Counted from the stretch's first letter, positions 7,121-15,779 are shown. The stretch: 64,000 bases of DNA from Achromobacter mucicolens (GCF_902859725.1 NZ_CADIJP010000004.1:62001-126000); one strand, 5' to 3'. The notes: generated by a model from the letters alone, not told the origin. A program made the numbers and translations.

Positions 7121-8089
7121 ATGAACCGCACCGCGCTCCGCGCCTGCGCCACAGTGGCGCTGACCGTCCTTACCTCGATGGCGAACGCCGCCTGGCCCGA
7201 CAAGCCCGTGAAGATCGTTGTGCCCTACCCGCCCGGCGGGAATGTGGACGTGGCGGCGCGGCTGATCGCGCCGGGGTTGCAGGCGGCGCTGGGGCAGCCG
7301 TTCATCGTGGAGAATAAGCCGGGCGCGGGCGGCATGATTGCCGGCGAGCAGGTGGCGCGGTCGGAACCGGATGGCTACACGCTGTTCATGGCGGCCAACG
7401 GACCGCTGCTGTTTTCGCCGCTGATCTTCAAGCGCGACGCCTACAAGTGGGACCGGGACTTTGCGCCGATCAGTTCGGTGTCCTATACGCCGCTGGTGTT
7501 GCAGGTGCGGCCGGAGCTCAAGGCCAAGAATCTGGAAGAGCTGCTGGCGCTGGCCAAGAAGGAGCCGGGCAAGCTGAACATGGCATCGCCCGGCGCGGGG
7601 ACGACGAATCACCTGGTGAGCGAACTGCTGCAGTCGCTGACCGGGGCGCGCTGGACGACGGCGCAATACAAGGGCAACGCACCCGCGACGACGGATCTGC
7701 TGGGCGGCCAGGTGGATTTCAATTTCGACCAGATTTCGGTGGCGTTGCCTTACGTCAAGGAAGGCCGGCTGCGCGCGCTGGCCGTGACCACGGCCAAGCG
7801 CGTGCCATCGATGCCGGACGTGCCAACGTTTGCGGAAGCCGGCGTGCCGGGCATGGAAGCGGCGACGTTCACTGGATTGCTGGCCCCGAAGGGCACGCCG
7901 CCCGAGGTGCTGAACAAGCTGAGCGAAGCGCTGACCAAGATCCTGGCGCAGCCGACGATCATCCAGCGCTTTGACGAGCTGGGCGCCCAGGCGCGCGGCA
8001 GCTCTCCCGAGGAATTCACGCGCTATCTGGCCGCGGAAGATGCGCGCTGGACGCCGATCATCAAGCGCGCCGGCATCACCGCGAACTGA
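7121..8089 (+). CDS. Bug-family tripartite tricarboxylate receptor (periplasmic binding protein)
   Basis: At 322 residues it has the usual Bug length. A Sec signal peptide (about 1-23, ending MANA-A) is followed by the family opening WPDKPVKIVVPYPPGG, then NVDVAARLIAPGL, a GAGGMIAGEQVARSEPDGYT block and the GGQVDFNFDQ and AVTTAKR segments. Bug receptors bind small carboxylates or other polar compounds in the periplasm; many have no dedicated membrane partner and serve as sensors or feed shared permeases. A clear ribosome site (AGGAG) precedes ATG 7121. As the first gene of the six-gene catabolic operon, it probably captures the pathway substrate. Confidence 0.92.
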   Translation: MNRTALRACATVALTVLTSMANAAWPDKPVKIVVPYPPGGNVDVAARLIAPGLQAALGQPFIVENKPGAGGMIAGEQVARSEPDGYTLFMAANGPLLFSPLIFKRDAYKWDRDFAPISSVSYTPLVLQVRPELKAKNLEELLALAKKEPGKLNMASPGAGTTNHLVSELLQSLTGARWTTAQYKGNAPATTDLLGGQVDFNFDQISVALPYVKEGRLRALAVTTAKRVPSMPDVPTFAEAGVPGMEAATFTGLLAPKGTPPEVLNKLSEALTKILAQPTIIQRFDELGAQARGSSPEEFTRYLAAEDARWTPIIKRAGITAN

Positions 8090-8210
8090 GCGCCCCCCCT
8101 AGCCGGCAATCAGGCAGCCCTCTGAGCAGCCAACCCGGCAGCCACTTGGATCCACGGGGCGCGGCAACGTCGCCCCCTCCCCAGACACTTCGATTGAGAC
8201 GGAAAACGCC

Positions 8211-8591
8211 ATGAGCAGACGCAGCATCTATGCCGAAGGCTTCAGCCACAAGAACCCCATACCCGCCGCCTGCCGGATCGGCCCCATGCTGTATTCCGGC
8301 AGCATCCAGGGCACCGACCCCGCGACGGGCGCCTATGGCGACTCGCTGGAACGCCAGTGCGAGCTGATGTTCGACCACGTGCGCCGCATCGTGCAGGCAG
8401 GCGGCGGCTCGCTGCATCACATCGCCAAGATGACGGTGTGGATGCGCGACCGCAGCCAGCGCGCGGCGCTCAATGCCGTGTGGCTGCAAGCCTTTCCGGA
8501 CGCGCAGAATCGTCCGGCGCGTCACACCATGCAGGCGGACCTGGATGGCGACAAGCTCATCGAGTGCGACTTCGTGGCCGTGATCGAATAA
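8211..8591 (+). CDS. RidA-family protein (enamine/imine deaminase-like)
   Basis: This 126-residue protein has RidA hallmarks: GPMLYSGSIQGTDPATG, the helix QCELMFDHVRRIVQAGG, the MTVWMRD strand and the active-site region RPARHTMQADL with an acidic residue in KLIECDFVAVIE. The Arg in RPAR and the late Glu match the residues used by RidA to hydrolyse reactive 2-aminoacrylate-type imines. Its presence between the receptor and ring-fragment enzymes suggests that a pathway intermediate is an enamine/imine, or that the protein hydrolyses an amino-substituted dienoate. That would fit degradation of a nitrogen-bearing aromatic (inference). It lies 121 bp after the Bug gene and 12 bp before the amidohydrolase. 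Confidence 0.87.
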   Translation: MSRRSIYAEGFSHKNPIPAACRIGPMLYSGSIQGTDPATGAYGDSLERQCELMFDHVRRIVQAGGGSLHHIAKMTVWMRDRSQRAALNAVWLQAFPDAQNRPARHTMQADLDGDKLIECDFVAVIE

Positions 8592-8603
8592 AGGGGCCGG
8601 ACG

Positions 8604-9476
8604 ATGCCGCAATATCAAGCCTTCAACCCCAACCCGACCGCGCCGGCCTATCGCCTGCCGCCCGGATCGTGCGATAGCCAATTCCACGTGTTCGGCCCCG
8701 CCGACCGCTACCCGGTGCGCCCGGGCGCAGCCTATGAGATGCCTAGTGCGACCATCGAAACGGCGCTGGGCCTGCACAGGCTGCTGGGCATCCAGCGCGG
8801 CGTGATCGTGCAAGCCACCACGTACGGCGCCGATCACCAGGTGGTGCTGGACGGCCTGGCCGCGGCTGGCCCGTCGTATCGCGGCTGCGCGAATGCCGTG
8901 GTGCTGGCCGAATGCGACGACGCCTATATCCAGAAGCTGCACGACGCCGGCGTGCGCGGCGCGCGGTTCACGCGCCAGGGACTGGGCATCAGCATGGCGC
9001 CCGAGGTCTTCGACCGCGCCATCGCACGCATACGCGAGCTGGGCTGGTACGCCAAGTTCCAGCCGGAACCCGACGGAATGATGGCGCAGGCAGCACAGTT
9101 CGAGAGCCTGGACATCCCCGTGCTGCTGGACCACATGGGCCGGGCGGACCCGAGCGCGGGCGCCGCCGACCCCACGCGACGCATGCTGGAGTCGCTGCTC
9201 TCGCGCGGCAACTTCTGGGTGATGCTGTCGTTGACGGAGAAGATATCGCGCACGAGCGAGCCCTGGGACGATGTGATCCCGTTGGCCCAGGCGCTGATCG
9301 CCGCGAACCCGGACCGCGTGGTGTGGGGCAGCGACTGGCCGCATCCGGTGTCGGTGAAAGCCACGCCCAACGAAGGCCGGCTGCTCGATCAGTTGGCGCG
9401 CTATGCCGGCGATCAGGACACGCTCAAGAAGATCCTGGTCGACAACCCCGCGCACCTTTTTGGATTCGACAAATGA
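8604..9476 (+). CDS. Amidohydrolase-2 family hydrolase, LigI (PDC lactonase)-like
   Basis: A 290-residue TIM-barrel protein of the amidohydrolase 2 family. CDSQFHVFGPADRYP near residue 25 resembles the CDxHxHVFGP start of 2-pyrone-4,6-dicarboxylate lactonase, but the first histidine of the HxH pair is Gln here (DSQFHVFG). Later blocks are GVIVQATTYGADHQVVLDGL, VLLDHMGRADPS and the terminal VWGSDWPHP, whose Asp is the conserved catalytic residue. LigI-type lactonases need little or no metal, which fits the missing histidine. It probably hydrolyses a lactone or a cyclic intermediate. The stop overlaps the start of the FAH gene (ATGA), showing tight coupling. Confidence 0.83.
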   Translation: MPQYQAFNPNPTAPAYRLPPGSCDSQFHVFGPADRYPVRPGAAYEMPSATIETALGLHRLLGIQRGVIVQATTYGADHQVVLDGLAAAGPSYRGCANAVVLAECDDAYIQKLHDAGVRGARFTRQGLGISMAPEVFDRAIARIRELGWYAKFQPEPDGMMAQAAQFESLDIPVLLDHMGRADPSAGAADPTRRMLESLLSRGNFWVMLSLTEKISRTSEPWDDVIPLAQALIAANPDRVVWGSDWPHPVSVKATPNEGRLLDQLARYAGDQDTLKKILVDNPAHLFGFDK

Positions 9477-10339
9477 AATTGCTCAGTTTTACGCATGACG
9501 GCCAGGTGCGCTTTGGCGCGCTGCGCGGCCAGGACGAGATCGTAGCGCTGGACGGCCACGGCCACGACAGCTTGCAGACCGCGCTGCAAGCCGGCGACCT
9601 GCCCGCGCTGGCGCGCCTGGCCGAGTCGCTGCCCGCAACGCACCGGCTGGATCAGGTGCGTCTGCTGCCGCCCATCCCCGCCCCCGAGAAGATCATCTGC
9701 GTGGGCGTGAACTACGGCAAGCGCAACGAGGAATACCAGGACGGCAGCGCGCCGTCGGCCTATCCCAGCGTATTCCCGCGCTTTCCGGGATCTTTCGTGG
9801 GACATGGCGAACCCTTGCTGCGCCCGCCGGAGTCCGAACAACTGGACTACGAGGGCGAGATCGCCATCGTGATCGGCAAGGCCGGGCGCCGCATTGCCGC
9901 GGCAGACGCCTGGAGCCATGTCGCGGGCCTGACGTGTTTGAACGAAGGCACGGTGCGCGACTGGATCAAGCACGGCAAGTTCAATGTGACCCAGGGCAAG
10001 AACTTCGACGCCAGCGGTTCAATGGGACCGTGGCTGGTGACCGCGGATGAGTTCGATCCGGCCGCGCCGCTCACGGTCAGCACGCGCGTGAACGGCGAAC
10101 TGCGCCAGCAGGACACCACCGAGAACCTGATGTTCCCGTTCGCCGAACTGATCCGCTACATCTCTATCTGGACCACGCTCAAGCCAGGTGACGTGATCTC
10201 GACCGGCACGCCGATTGGCGCGGGCGTGCGCTTCACGCCGCCACGGTTCCTGAAGCCCGGCGACGTGGTCGAGGTGCAAGTCGCCGGCATCGGCGTCCTG
10301 TCCAATCCCGTGGCCGATGAACCGGCCGTGTCCGCATAA
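9473..10339 (+). CDS. Fumarylacetoacetate hydrolase (FAH) family protein
   Basis: The gene starts at ATG 9473, overlapping the previous stop by 4 bp, and encodes 288 residues. The N-terminal region (MKLLSFTHDGQVRFGALRG) and the catalytic core are typical of FAH-family hydrolases/decarboxylases. The core shows EKIICVGVNYGKRNEEY, the metal-site EQLDYEGEIAIVIGKAGRRI, the Lys-bearing FNVTQGKNFDASGSMGPWLV and IWTTLKPGDVISTGTPIGAG. Members cleave C-C bonds of acylpyruvates or decarboxylate 5-carboxymethyl-2-oxo-hexenedioate-like compounds (HpaG type). Together with the HpaH-like and HpaI-like genes downstream, it fits the lower half of a meta-cleavage-like pathway. Confidence 0.9.
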   Translation: MKLLSFTHDGQVRFGALRGQDEIVALDGHGHDSLQTALQAGDLPALARLAESLPATHRLDQVRLLPPIPAPEKIICVGVNYGKRNEEYQDGSAPSAYPSVFPRFPGSFVGHGEPLLRPPESEQLDYEGEIAIVIGKAGRRIAAADAWSHVAGLTCLNEGTVRDWIKHGKFNVTQGKNFDASGSMGPWLVTADEFDPAAPLTVSTRVNGELRQQDTTENLMFPFAELIRYISIWTTLKPGDVISTGTPIGAGVRFTPPRFLKPGDVVEVQVAGIGVLSNPVADEPAVSA

Positions 10340-10348
10340 GGAGCCGAC

Positions 10349-11131
10349 ATGCTGAATGAAAAAGACCGCGACCGCGCCGCGAGCCTGCTGCTGCAAGCAG
10401 AGCGCAGCGGCGTGCCCACCACGCAACTGGACCAGGTCTTTCCGGATATCGAGATCGCGGACGCCTACGCGATCCAGAAGCGGATCATCGACGAAAAGCT
10501 GGCTGCGGGCGCCAAACTGCGCGGCCACAAGATCGGCCTCACGTCCAAGGCGATGCAGAGCACTGTCGGCATCGACGAACCGGATTACGGACATCTGCTG
10601 GACACGATGTTCTACCAGGACGGCGAGACGATCCCGACCGACAAGCTCATCGTGCCGCGCGTCGAGGTGGAACTGGCGTTCGTACTGGGCAAGCCGCTGC
10701 GCGGGCCGGACGTAAGCCTGTTTGATGTACTGGATGCCACGGATTACGTGGTGCCGGCGCTGGAGCTGATCGATGGACGCAGCAAGTATCCGCGCCGGAT
10801 CGTCGACAACATTGCCGACAACGCCGCATGCGCCGGCATCGTGTTGGGCGGCCGGCCCGTGCGTCCGATTGACGTGGATCTTCGTTGGGTAGGCGCCCTG
10901 CTCTTGAAGAACGGCGTGATCGAGGAATCGGGCGTATCCGCCGCGGTGCTGGGGCATCCGGCGCTGGGGATTGCGTGGCTGGCCAACAAGCTGGCCCTGC
11001 ACGATACGGGCCTGGCTGCAGGGCAAATCGTGCTGGCGGGGTCGTTCACCCGCACGGTCGCGGTCAAGCGGGGCGACACGCTGCATGCCGACTACGGCAA
11101 GCTCGGCAGCATTTCGGTGCACTTTTCCTAG
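10349..11131 (+). CDS. 2-oxo-hept-4-ene-1,7-dioate hydratase-like protein (HpaH-like)
   Basis: This 260-residue protein belongs to the 2-keto-4-pentenoate hydratase group of the FAH superfamily. Diagnostic stretches are the IADAYAIQKRIIDEKLAAGA helix, KLRGHKIGLTSKAMQ, the metal-binding VPRVEVELAFVLGKPLRGP, VVPALELIDGRSKYP and NAACAGIVLGG. The GIDEPDYGHLLDTMFYQDGE loop is as in HpaH of homoprotocatechuate degradation. The reaction is addition of water to a 2-hydroxy-2,4-dienoate, giving the 4-hydroxy-2-oxo acid cleaved by the next enzyme. It starts 9 bp after the FAH gene with AAGGAGCCGAC as ribosome site. Confidence 0.9.
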   Translation: MLNEKDRDRAASLLLQAERSGVPTTQLDQVFPDIEIADAYAIQKRIIDEKLAAGAKLRGHKIGLTSKAMQSTVGIDEPDYGHLLDTMFYQDGETIPTDKLIVPRVEVELAFVLGKPLRGPDVSLFDVLDATDYVVPALELIDGRSKYPRRIVDNIADNAACAGIVLGGRPVRPIDVDLRWVGALLLKNGVIEESGVSAAVLGHPALGIAWLANKLALHDTGLAAGQIVLAGSFTRTVAVKRGDTLHADYGKLGSISVHFS

Positions 11132-11139
11132 GACAAGAC

Positions 11140-11916
11140 GTGGAACTTCCGATCAACACGTTCAAGCGCGCGCTGCGTGAACAGCGTCACCAGACGGGGC
11201 TTTGGGTCACGCTTGCCCATCCGAACAGCACCGAGCTGGTGGCGGCCAGCGGCTTCGATTGGCTGCTGCTCGACACCGAGCACACGCCGGCACTGTTGCC
11301 CACCGTCATGGCGCAACTTCAGGCCGCGGCGGCGTATGGCAGCCATCCGGTCGTGCGCCCTTCGTGGAACGACAAGGTGCAGATCAAGCAATACCTGGAC
11401 ATTGGCGCGCAGACGCTTCTGCTGCCGTACGTGCAAAATGCCGCGGAAGCAGAAAGCGCCGTGGCCGGCATGCGCTATGCGCCACGCGGCGTGCGCGGCG
11501 TAAGCGGTACCATGCGCGCCACGCGTTACGGACGCGTGCCCGACTACATGCGCCGCTGCGAGGAAGAGCTTTGCCTCCTGGTTCAGGCCGAGACCGGCGA
11601 GGCCCTGGAAAATCTTGACGCCATCATCGCCGTGGACGGCGTGGACGGCGTGTTCATCGGGCCAGCCGACCTGGCGGCCAGCCTGGGATATCCCGGCGAG
11701 CCGCAGCATCCCAACGTGGTGGCGGCCGTTGAACAAGCCATCCGCCGGGTGCGGGCGGCGGGTAAGGCTCCGGGCGTGCTGACCACGGAGGAGACGTTGG
11801 CACGGCGGTACATGGCTGCGGGAAGCCTGTACACGGCGGTAGGCGTGGATGCGGCGATCCTGGCGCGCCACTGCGATCAACTTGCGGCGCGGTTCGCGGC
11901 CCACGCGTCTGAATAG
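11140..11916 (+). CDS. HpcH/HpaI-family 2-oxo acid aldolase
   Basis: I place the start at GTG 11140 (VELPINTFKRAL, read as Met), because AGGA lies six bases upstream and no ATG fits; the product is 258 residues. Family motifs are GLWVTLAHPNSTELVAASGF, LLLDTEHTPA (catalytic His and acidic residues), HPVVRPSWND, QTLLLPYVQNAAEA (substrate/metal site), RGVSGTMRATRYG and the DGVFIGPADLAASLGYPG signature. The enzyme splits 4-hydroxy-2-oxo acids into pyruvate and an aldehyde (class II, divalent metal). It is the last step of the operon; 8 bp separate it from the hydratase gene. Confidence 0.9.
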   Translation: MELPINTFKRALREQRHQTGLWVTLAHPNSTELVAASGFDWLLLDTEHTPALLPTVMAQLQAAAAYGSHPVVRPSWNDKVQIKQYLDIGAQTLLLPYVQNAAEAESAVAGMRYAPRGVRGVSGTMRATRYGRVPDYMRRCEEELCLLVQAETGEALENLDAIIAVDGVDGVFIGPADLAASLGYPGEPQHPNVVAAVEQAIRRVRAAGKAPGVLTTEETLARRYMAAGSLYTAVGVDAAILARHCDQLAARFAAHASE

Positions 11917-11972
11917 GGTCGTTTCAATTTCGCGGGCTCTGGCGTGCCGCGCGCACGCCAACCGCCTGCCAA

Positions 11973-12188
11973 TCAATCGCCCGAACTTCGGCGCAGCCGA
12001 TCCGTCGACTCCTTGTTCAAGCGCTTCGCTTCGTCTTCCGCGTAGCCTTCTTCGCCGGACTCGTACTGACCTTCGTACATGCAGCTGCTGCGCAGCATTC
12101 CGCACTCGCCGACAACCGAGGAGCAGCCGGCATTCAACGCCGCGAGAAACAACAAGACACTGCAACGGCCTAACGTCTGAATCGACAT
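11973..12188 (-). CDS. Small predicted lipoprotein, unknown function
   Basis: This 71-residue product has a short lipoprotein signal peptide, with hydrophobic residues 9-19 and a LNAGC lipobox (Cys22 as predicted lipidation site), then a second and third cysteine (ECGMLRSSC). The C-terminal half is charged and repetitive in Glu/Gly (GQYESGEEGYAEDEA). After cleavage only about 50 residues remain. I do not recognise the family. It stands alone, convergent with the aldolase operon and 145 bp from the next minus-strand gene. A cell-envelope location is the only functional statement supported. Confidence 0.65.
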   Translation of the reverse strand: MSIQTLGRCSVLLFLAALNAGCSSVVGECGMLRSSCMYEGQYESGEEGYAEDEAKRLNKESTDRLRRSSGD

Positions 12189-12333
12189 ATCGCTCCTTGA
12201 GAATGGGTCTGTAGCGCCGATTGGTCCGGCGCAGCAATGCCGTTCAGCATGGACGAAGACGCCGGGGTCCGCAACACGTTGCGTATCGAATTGTCTCTGG
12301 CCGCAGGCAGGTGAACCGCGAGCCGATTCGCCA

Positions 12334-12939
12334 TCAAAGATGCCGGTGACTGCAGCCCATCACCTGCCCTGTCAGCTCCCCAATCAACCGCGCCAGGCCT
12401 TGCGCGCTTTCCCGGTCCAGCCCTTCACAGCGCACCATTCGAAACCCCATCGCCAGGCTGTAGTGCCAGTCCAGCTCAAGAATGCGATAGCTGCGTCCGC
12501 TCTGTTCGCAATGCCATTGCGCGGCCGGGTTCTCGTAGGCTTGGCCGATGAAGTCCACATGCGAGTCGGCCGGCATGGGAGAGGCGGGTTCGTTCGATCC
12601 CGGGGGGCTGGGTGCGCAAAGATTCTCGCCGACCATGACGCGCGGGTTCGCGCCGTCAAACGCCAGCAGCAGAATCGGGAAGTTCCGGGGATCGGCGTCG
12701 TAATCGTCCCTGACCGCGGCGCTCAGGTAGGGCCGGGCCGCCGGACCCAGACAGTATTGGACGCTATGCCAAGCCGCGTCGGCTTCGTCAAAGCTGTCGC
12801 GGCTGGCGCTGTAGGGAATGCTGTCGCCTTGCGCGGGCAGGACGTAACCGCCTTCCAATAGCCGCGCTTGCAGGGCGGGCCAGTCGGGCGGCGCCAGATG
12901 GAAATCACGGGGGAAGATGAATTGATGGTGTTCAGACAT
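12334..12939 (-). CDS. Conserved-looking hypothetical protein (201 aa)
   Basis: A 201-residue soluble protein without signal peptide or membrane segment. It begins MSEHHQFIFPRDFHLAPPDW and contains a WHSVQYCLGPAARPYLS segment, an acidic DDYDADPRNFPILLLAF strand and a C-terminal ELDWHYSLAMGFRMVRCEG region. The mix of aromatic residues and short strands resembles small proteins associated with secretion or immunity, but no domain is recognised. Codon usage matches its neighbours and it reads in the same direction as the SDR gene upstream (116 bp away). Confidence 0.6.
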   Translation of the reverse strand: MSEHHQFIFPRDFHLAPPDWPALQARLLEGGYVLPAQGDSIPYSASRDSFDEADAAWHSVQYCLGPAARPYLSAAVRDDYDADPRNFPILLLAFDGANPRVMVGENLCAPSPPGSNEPASPMPADSHVDFIGQAYENPAAQWHCEQSGRSYRILELDWHYSLAMGFRMVRCEGLDRESAQGLARLIGELTGQVMGCSHRHL

Positions 12940-13055
12940 GACCGGTCATCCAGGCGCTGGGAGGGATGGCGCGAAGCCGGATGAGGTCCGATTCACGCCA
13001 AAGCTACGAAGCCGCAGTATTACAGAAACTGCCCGGCGCCACGGCGTGTTCGTCA

Positions 13056-13805
13056 TCACTTCACCGCTGCATTTCCCCCGTCGGCGAACAGCGCGGAGCC
13101 GGTGACGAAGCTTGACATCGGGCTGGCCAGGAACAAGGCGGCCGACGCAATTTCTTCCGGCCGCGCAATCCGCTTCATGGCGTGCAATCCTGCCGCCCAT
13201 TCCTTCTGCGCGGCGTCTCCGGCCATCGCCGTGTCCACACCGCCCGGCATCAGCGCATTTGCCCGGATGCCTTTGCCGCCGTAGTCCGCGGCGATGCCCT
13301 TGACCAGCCCCATCAGCCCCGCCTTGGCCGCGCCGTAGGCCGCCATGCCGGGCAATCCGACGCTGGTGCCCACGAAGCTGGACGTGAAGATGATGGCGCC
13401 GCCGCCGCGCGCCAGCATGGCGGGGATCTGATGGGCGCTGCCCAGGAAGGCTGCGGTGAGATTCACGTCGATCGTGGCTTGCCAATCGGCAAAGCTGATG
13501 TCGGCCAGCGGGCCGATCGGGCCCGTGGCGCCAGCGTTGTTGAAGGCGATGTCCAGGCCGCCGAAAGCATCATTCGCCTCGGCGATCAATCGCACGTGCG
13601 TGCCCGGCTGGCTGGCGTCGCCCGCGACGGTACGCACCCGCCCGCCCCGGTCGCGGATGCTGGCGGCCACGGCGTCCAGGGGCGCCTCGCCTCGGGCATT
13701 GAGCACGACGTCGGCGCCTTCGGCACTGAATAGCAATGCGGCGGCGCGTCCGATGCCGGACGATGCGCCGGTGATGAGGGCGGTTTTTCCTTGCAAGATG
13801 GGCAT
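13056..13805 (-). CDS. SDR family NAD(P)-dependent oxidoreductase
   Basis: A classical short-chain dehydrogenase of 249 residues when started at ATG 13805, which has AGGA eight bases upstream; an in-frame start at 13838 would add 11 unlikely residues. It shows the Rossmann motif TGASSGIGRAAALLF, the NNAGATGPIG motif, IIFTSSFVG (catalytic Ser), the YGAAKAGLMG active-site Tyr-x3-Lys and RANALMPGGVDTAM. The Arg in NARGEAPLD after the second strand favours NADP(H). The substrate is unknown. It is divergent from the eCIS-core gene at 14022. Confidence 0.92.
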   Translation of the reverse strand: MPILQGKTALITGASSGIGRAAALLFSAEGADVVLNARGEAPLDAVAASIRDRGGRVRTVAGDASQPGTHVRLIAEANDAFGGLDIAFNNAGATGPIGPLADISFADWQATIDVNLTAAFLGSAHQIPAMLARGGGAIIFTSSFVGTSVGLPGMAAYGAAKAGLMGLVKGIAADYGGKGIRANALMPGGVDTAMAGDAAQKEWAAGLHAMKRIARPEEIASAALFLASPMSSFVTGSALFADGGNAAVK

Positions 13806-14021
13806 GATGTGTGTCCTGGATGAATGGCGTGCCGTCATTGTCGAAACCCCGCGCCGCAGCGGCTATCCGGTTCTTGCGCTCTCCTGTTTGCAGACGGTGC
13901 GCACGCCCAGGAAAAGGCGCACAATAATCGGCGTTGCCCGCCTGAGATCGCACCCCTGCCGGGCCCAACACCGCATGTTGAATTCCCGGCTTTCAACAGG
14001 CCGAACGAAAGGAGCGACCTC

Positions 14022-15779
14022 ATGCGCGCTTTCGTACAGAAGCCCAAAGCGGCTTTTCACCCCGCACCGGCCGAACGGCGCGCACGAACCGCAGCGGTGC
14101 ATCCCCCCGATGCCCGCCTTGCCATGTCACGGTCAGGCGATGCATCGGAGCAGGAAGCGCAGCGGGCGTCCGAACAGGTGATGCGCATCCCGCGGCTCGA
14201 CCCCGCGCAGGGCTTTTCGCCGATTCCCCTGCACCCGGTCGACGCGCGAAACGCGGCATCGATAACCGACCCGTCGCCCCTTGCCAACGTGCTGGCGGCC
14301 GGCGGCCATCCCCTCGACGCCGATACCCGCGCGTTCATGGAGCCGCGTTTTCAGAAAGATTTCAGCCACGTCCGGCTGCATTCGGACGCGCGGGCTGGCG
14401 CATCAGCCCGCGCCGTACAAGCCCGCGCCTTCACGATCGGCCATCACATCGTCCTGGGCTCAGGCCAATACGCACCGGGCACCGCCGCAGGCCAAGCGCT
14501 GTTGGCGCACGAACTCGCGCACGTGGTCCAGCAGTCGTCAATCAGTGCGCGCGGCCCTCGCCTGTTGCAGCGCGAGCCCAGCGGGCCGACGTATGGCAAT
14601 CTGCCGCGGGACGCGCCCGCGTTCGGGTCGTCGCGCAACGTCATCAAGCTGCAGAACGTGAACGGCACATGGCGGGAGGTCGGCGGGAAATATGGCAGGA
14701 CCGCGCGCGGTAACTATGATTTTGTCGTCAAAGACGGCGAAATCTACGCGGTCAAGGCCAAGAACACGATGAACCCGCTGGGCCACACCGAAGCGGCGCG
14801 CGGCGGGCGCGTCAACTGGGCAGGACAAGTGGAATTCGAGGCGGGCAAGGTGAAATCCTGGAACGACGGCTCGGGTCACTACCGGTCGTTGTCCAGCATG
14901 CGCCAGCCCGCCGTGCAGGCGGGCCTGCCTGACGAAAAGTTCATCCAGCATCCCGAAACCGCCGTGCGGCCTCGCCCCAAATCGTCCTTGCCGCAACTGC
15001 CTGTCGAACAGCCCGCCACCAAGCCTCGCGTGCCCGGTGAAGCGCCGAAGGTCGGCTCGGGACCGCCCCGCATGGCGGAATTGGAGGCGCGTTACGGAAA
15101 GGCGCCCACCGCGGTGCCCGCCACCGCCGCCAGCACGGTCGTGGCCGAGGAAGCCGGTTCACTCTTGAAGGTTTCTGGCCGCACCGCTTCGACGCTCGGC
15201 AAGATCGGCAGCGCCGCGGGCTGGGTCGCGGACTTTCTGATGCCCGGGCCGCAAGACGCGATCATGCTGATGGTGCAGTTCGCCATGACGTATGCCGAGG
15301 CGCAGGAAGCGGCGCGCGCGGAAGGGATGCGCACGGGCTTTGGCCACGGTCTGGCAGCCGGGTTGCTGCGGTTGAGCCGCAGCTGGATACGCGACAACCT
15401 GGCGCCGAAAGTCATCAGCCGCAGCGTAGCGAGCGAGGTGGCGGCCACCACCGGGTATCGCGAAAAAGGCGTGGTGCAAGGGCTGGTGGCGGGCATTTCG
15501 TTTGCCGAGCGGCTCAATGCCGATCAACGCAAGGCGATGCTGAAGGAAGGCACGCGCGCCATGCGCGCCAAAGGTGACGACGTGACCTTGCGTGCGCGCT
15601 GGGAGCGCGGTTACACCGCCTACGACATCATCGACCTGTCCGTGGCGCTGGCGCCGCGCATCGATGAAATCCTGGAGGAAGCGCGCAAGAACGAGGAGCT
15701 GCGTCAGGCTGCCGAGAACTGGGAAAAACTGAAGAAATATGGCCCCCTGATGCCTTTGGCTCCCTTGTTCGAGCAATAG
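14022..15779 (+). CDS. eCIS core domain (DUF4157) protein with unknown C-terminal domains
   Basis: I start this gene at ATG 14022, behind AAAGGAGCGACCTC, for 585 residues. The section from about residue 84 to 172 is a DUF4157/eCIS-core domain: FQKDFSHVRLHSDARAGASA, AFTIGHHIVLG, then the metalloprotease-like HExxH motif HELAHVVQQ (His163-His167). A Gly/aromatic-rich segment follows (about 213-312; YDFVVKDGEIYAVKAK, GQVEFEAGKVKSW and SGHYRS), a pattern that recurs in polymorphic toxin-like proteins. Next come a Pro-rich linker and a hydrophobic/helical C-terminal region (about 390-585; DFLMPGPQDAIMLMVQFAMT). DUF4157 is best known in cargo or tail-associated proteins of contractile injection systems, but no tail, sheath or baseplate genes are in this window. 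No signal peptide is seen. Confidence 0.78.
   Translation: MRAFVQKPKAAFHPAPAERRARTAAVHPPDARLAMSRSGDASEQEAQRASEQVMRIPRLDPAQGFSPIPLHPVDARNAASITDPSPLANVLAAGGHPLDADTRAFMEPRFQKDFSHVRLHSDARAGASARAVQARAFTIGHHIVLGSGQYAPGTAAGQALLAHELAHVVQQSSISARGPRLLQREPSGPTYGNLPRDAPAFGSSRNVIKLQNVNGTWREVGGKYGRTARGNYDFVVKDGEIYAVKAKNTMNPLGHTEAARGGRVNWAGQVEFEAGKVKSWNDGSGHYRSLSSMRQPAVQAGLPDEKFIQHPETAVRPRPKSSLPQLPVEQPATKPRVPGEAPKVGSGPPRMAELEARYGKAPTAVPATAASTVVAEEAGSLLKVSGRTASTLGKIGSAAGWVADFLMPGPQDAIMLMVQFAMTYAEAQEAARAEGMRTGFGHGLAAGLLRLSRSWIRDNLAPKVISRSVASEVAATTGYREKGVVQGLVAGISFAERLNADQRKAMLKEGTRAMRAKGDDVTLRARWERGYTAYDIIDLSVALAPRIDEILEEARKNEELRQAAENWEKLKKYGPLMPLAPLFEQ

Noticed and set aside
8076-9455. 459-aa minus-strand frame over RidA and the amidohydrolase
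   Set aside because: Antisense to two genes with clear family motifs.
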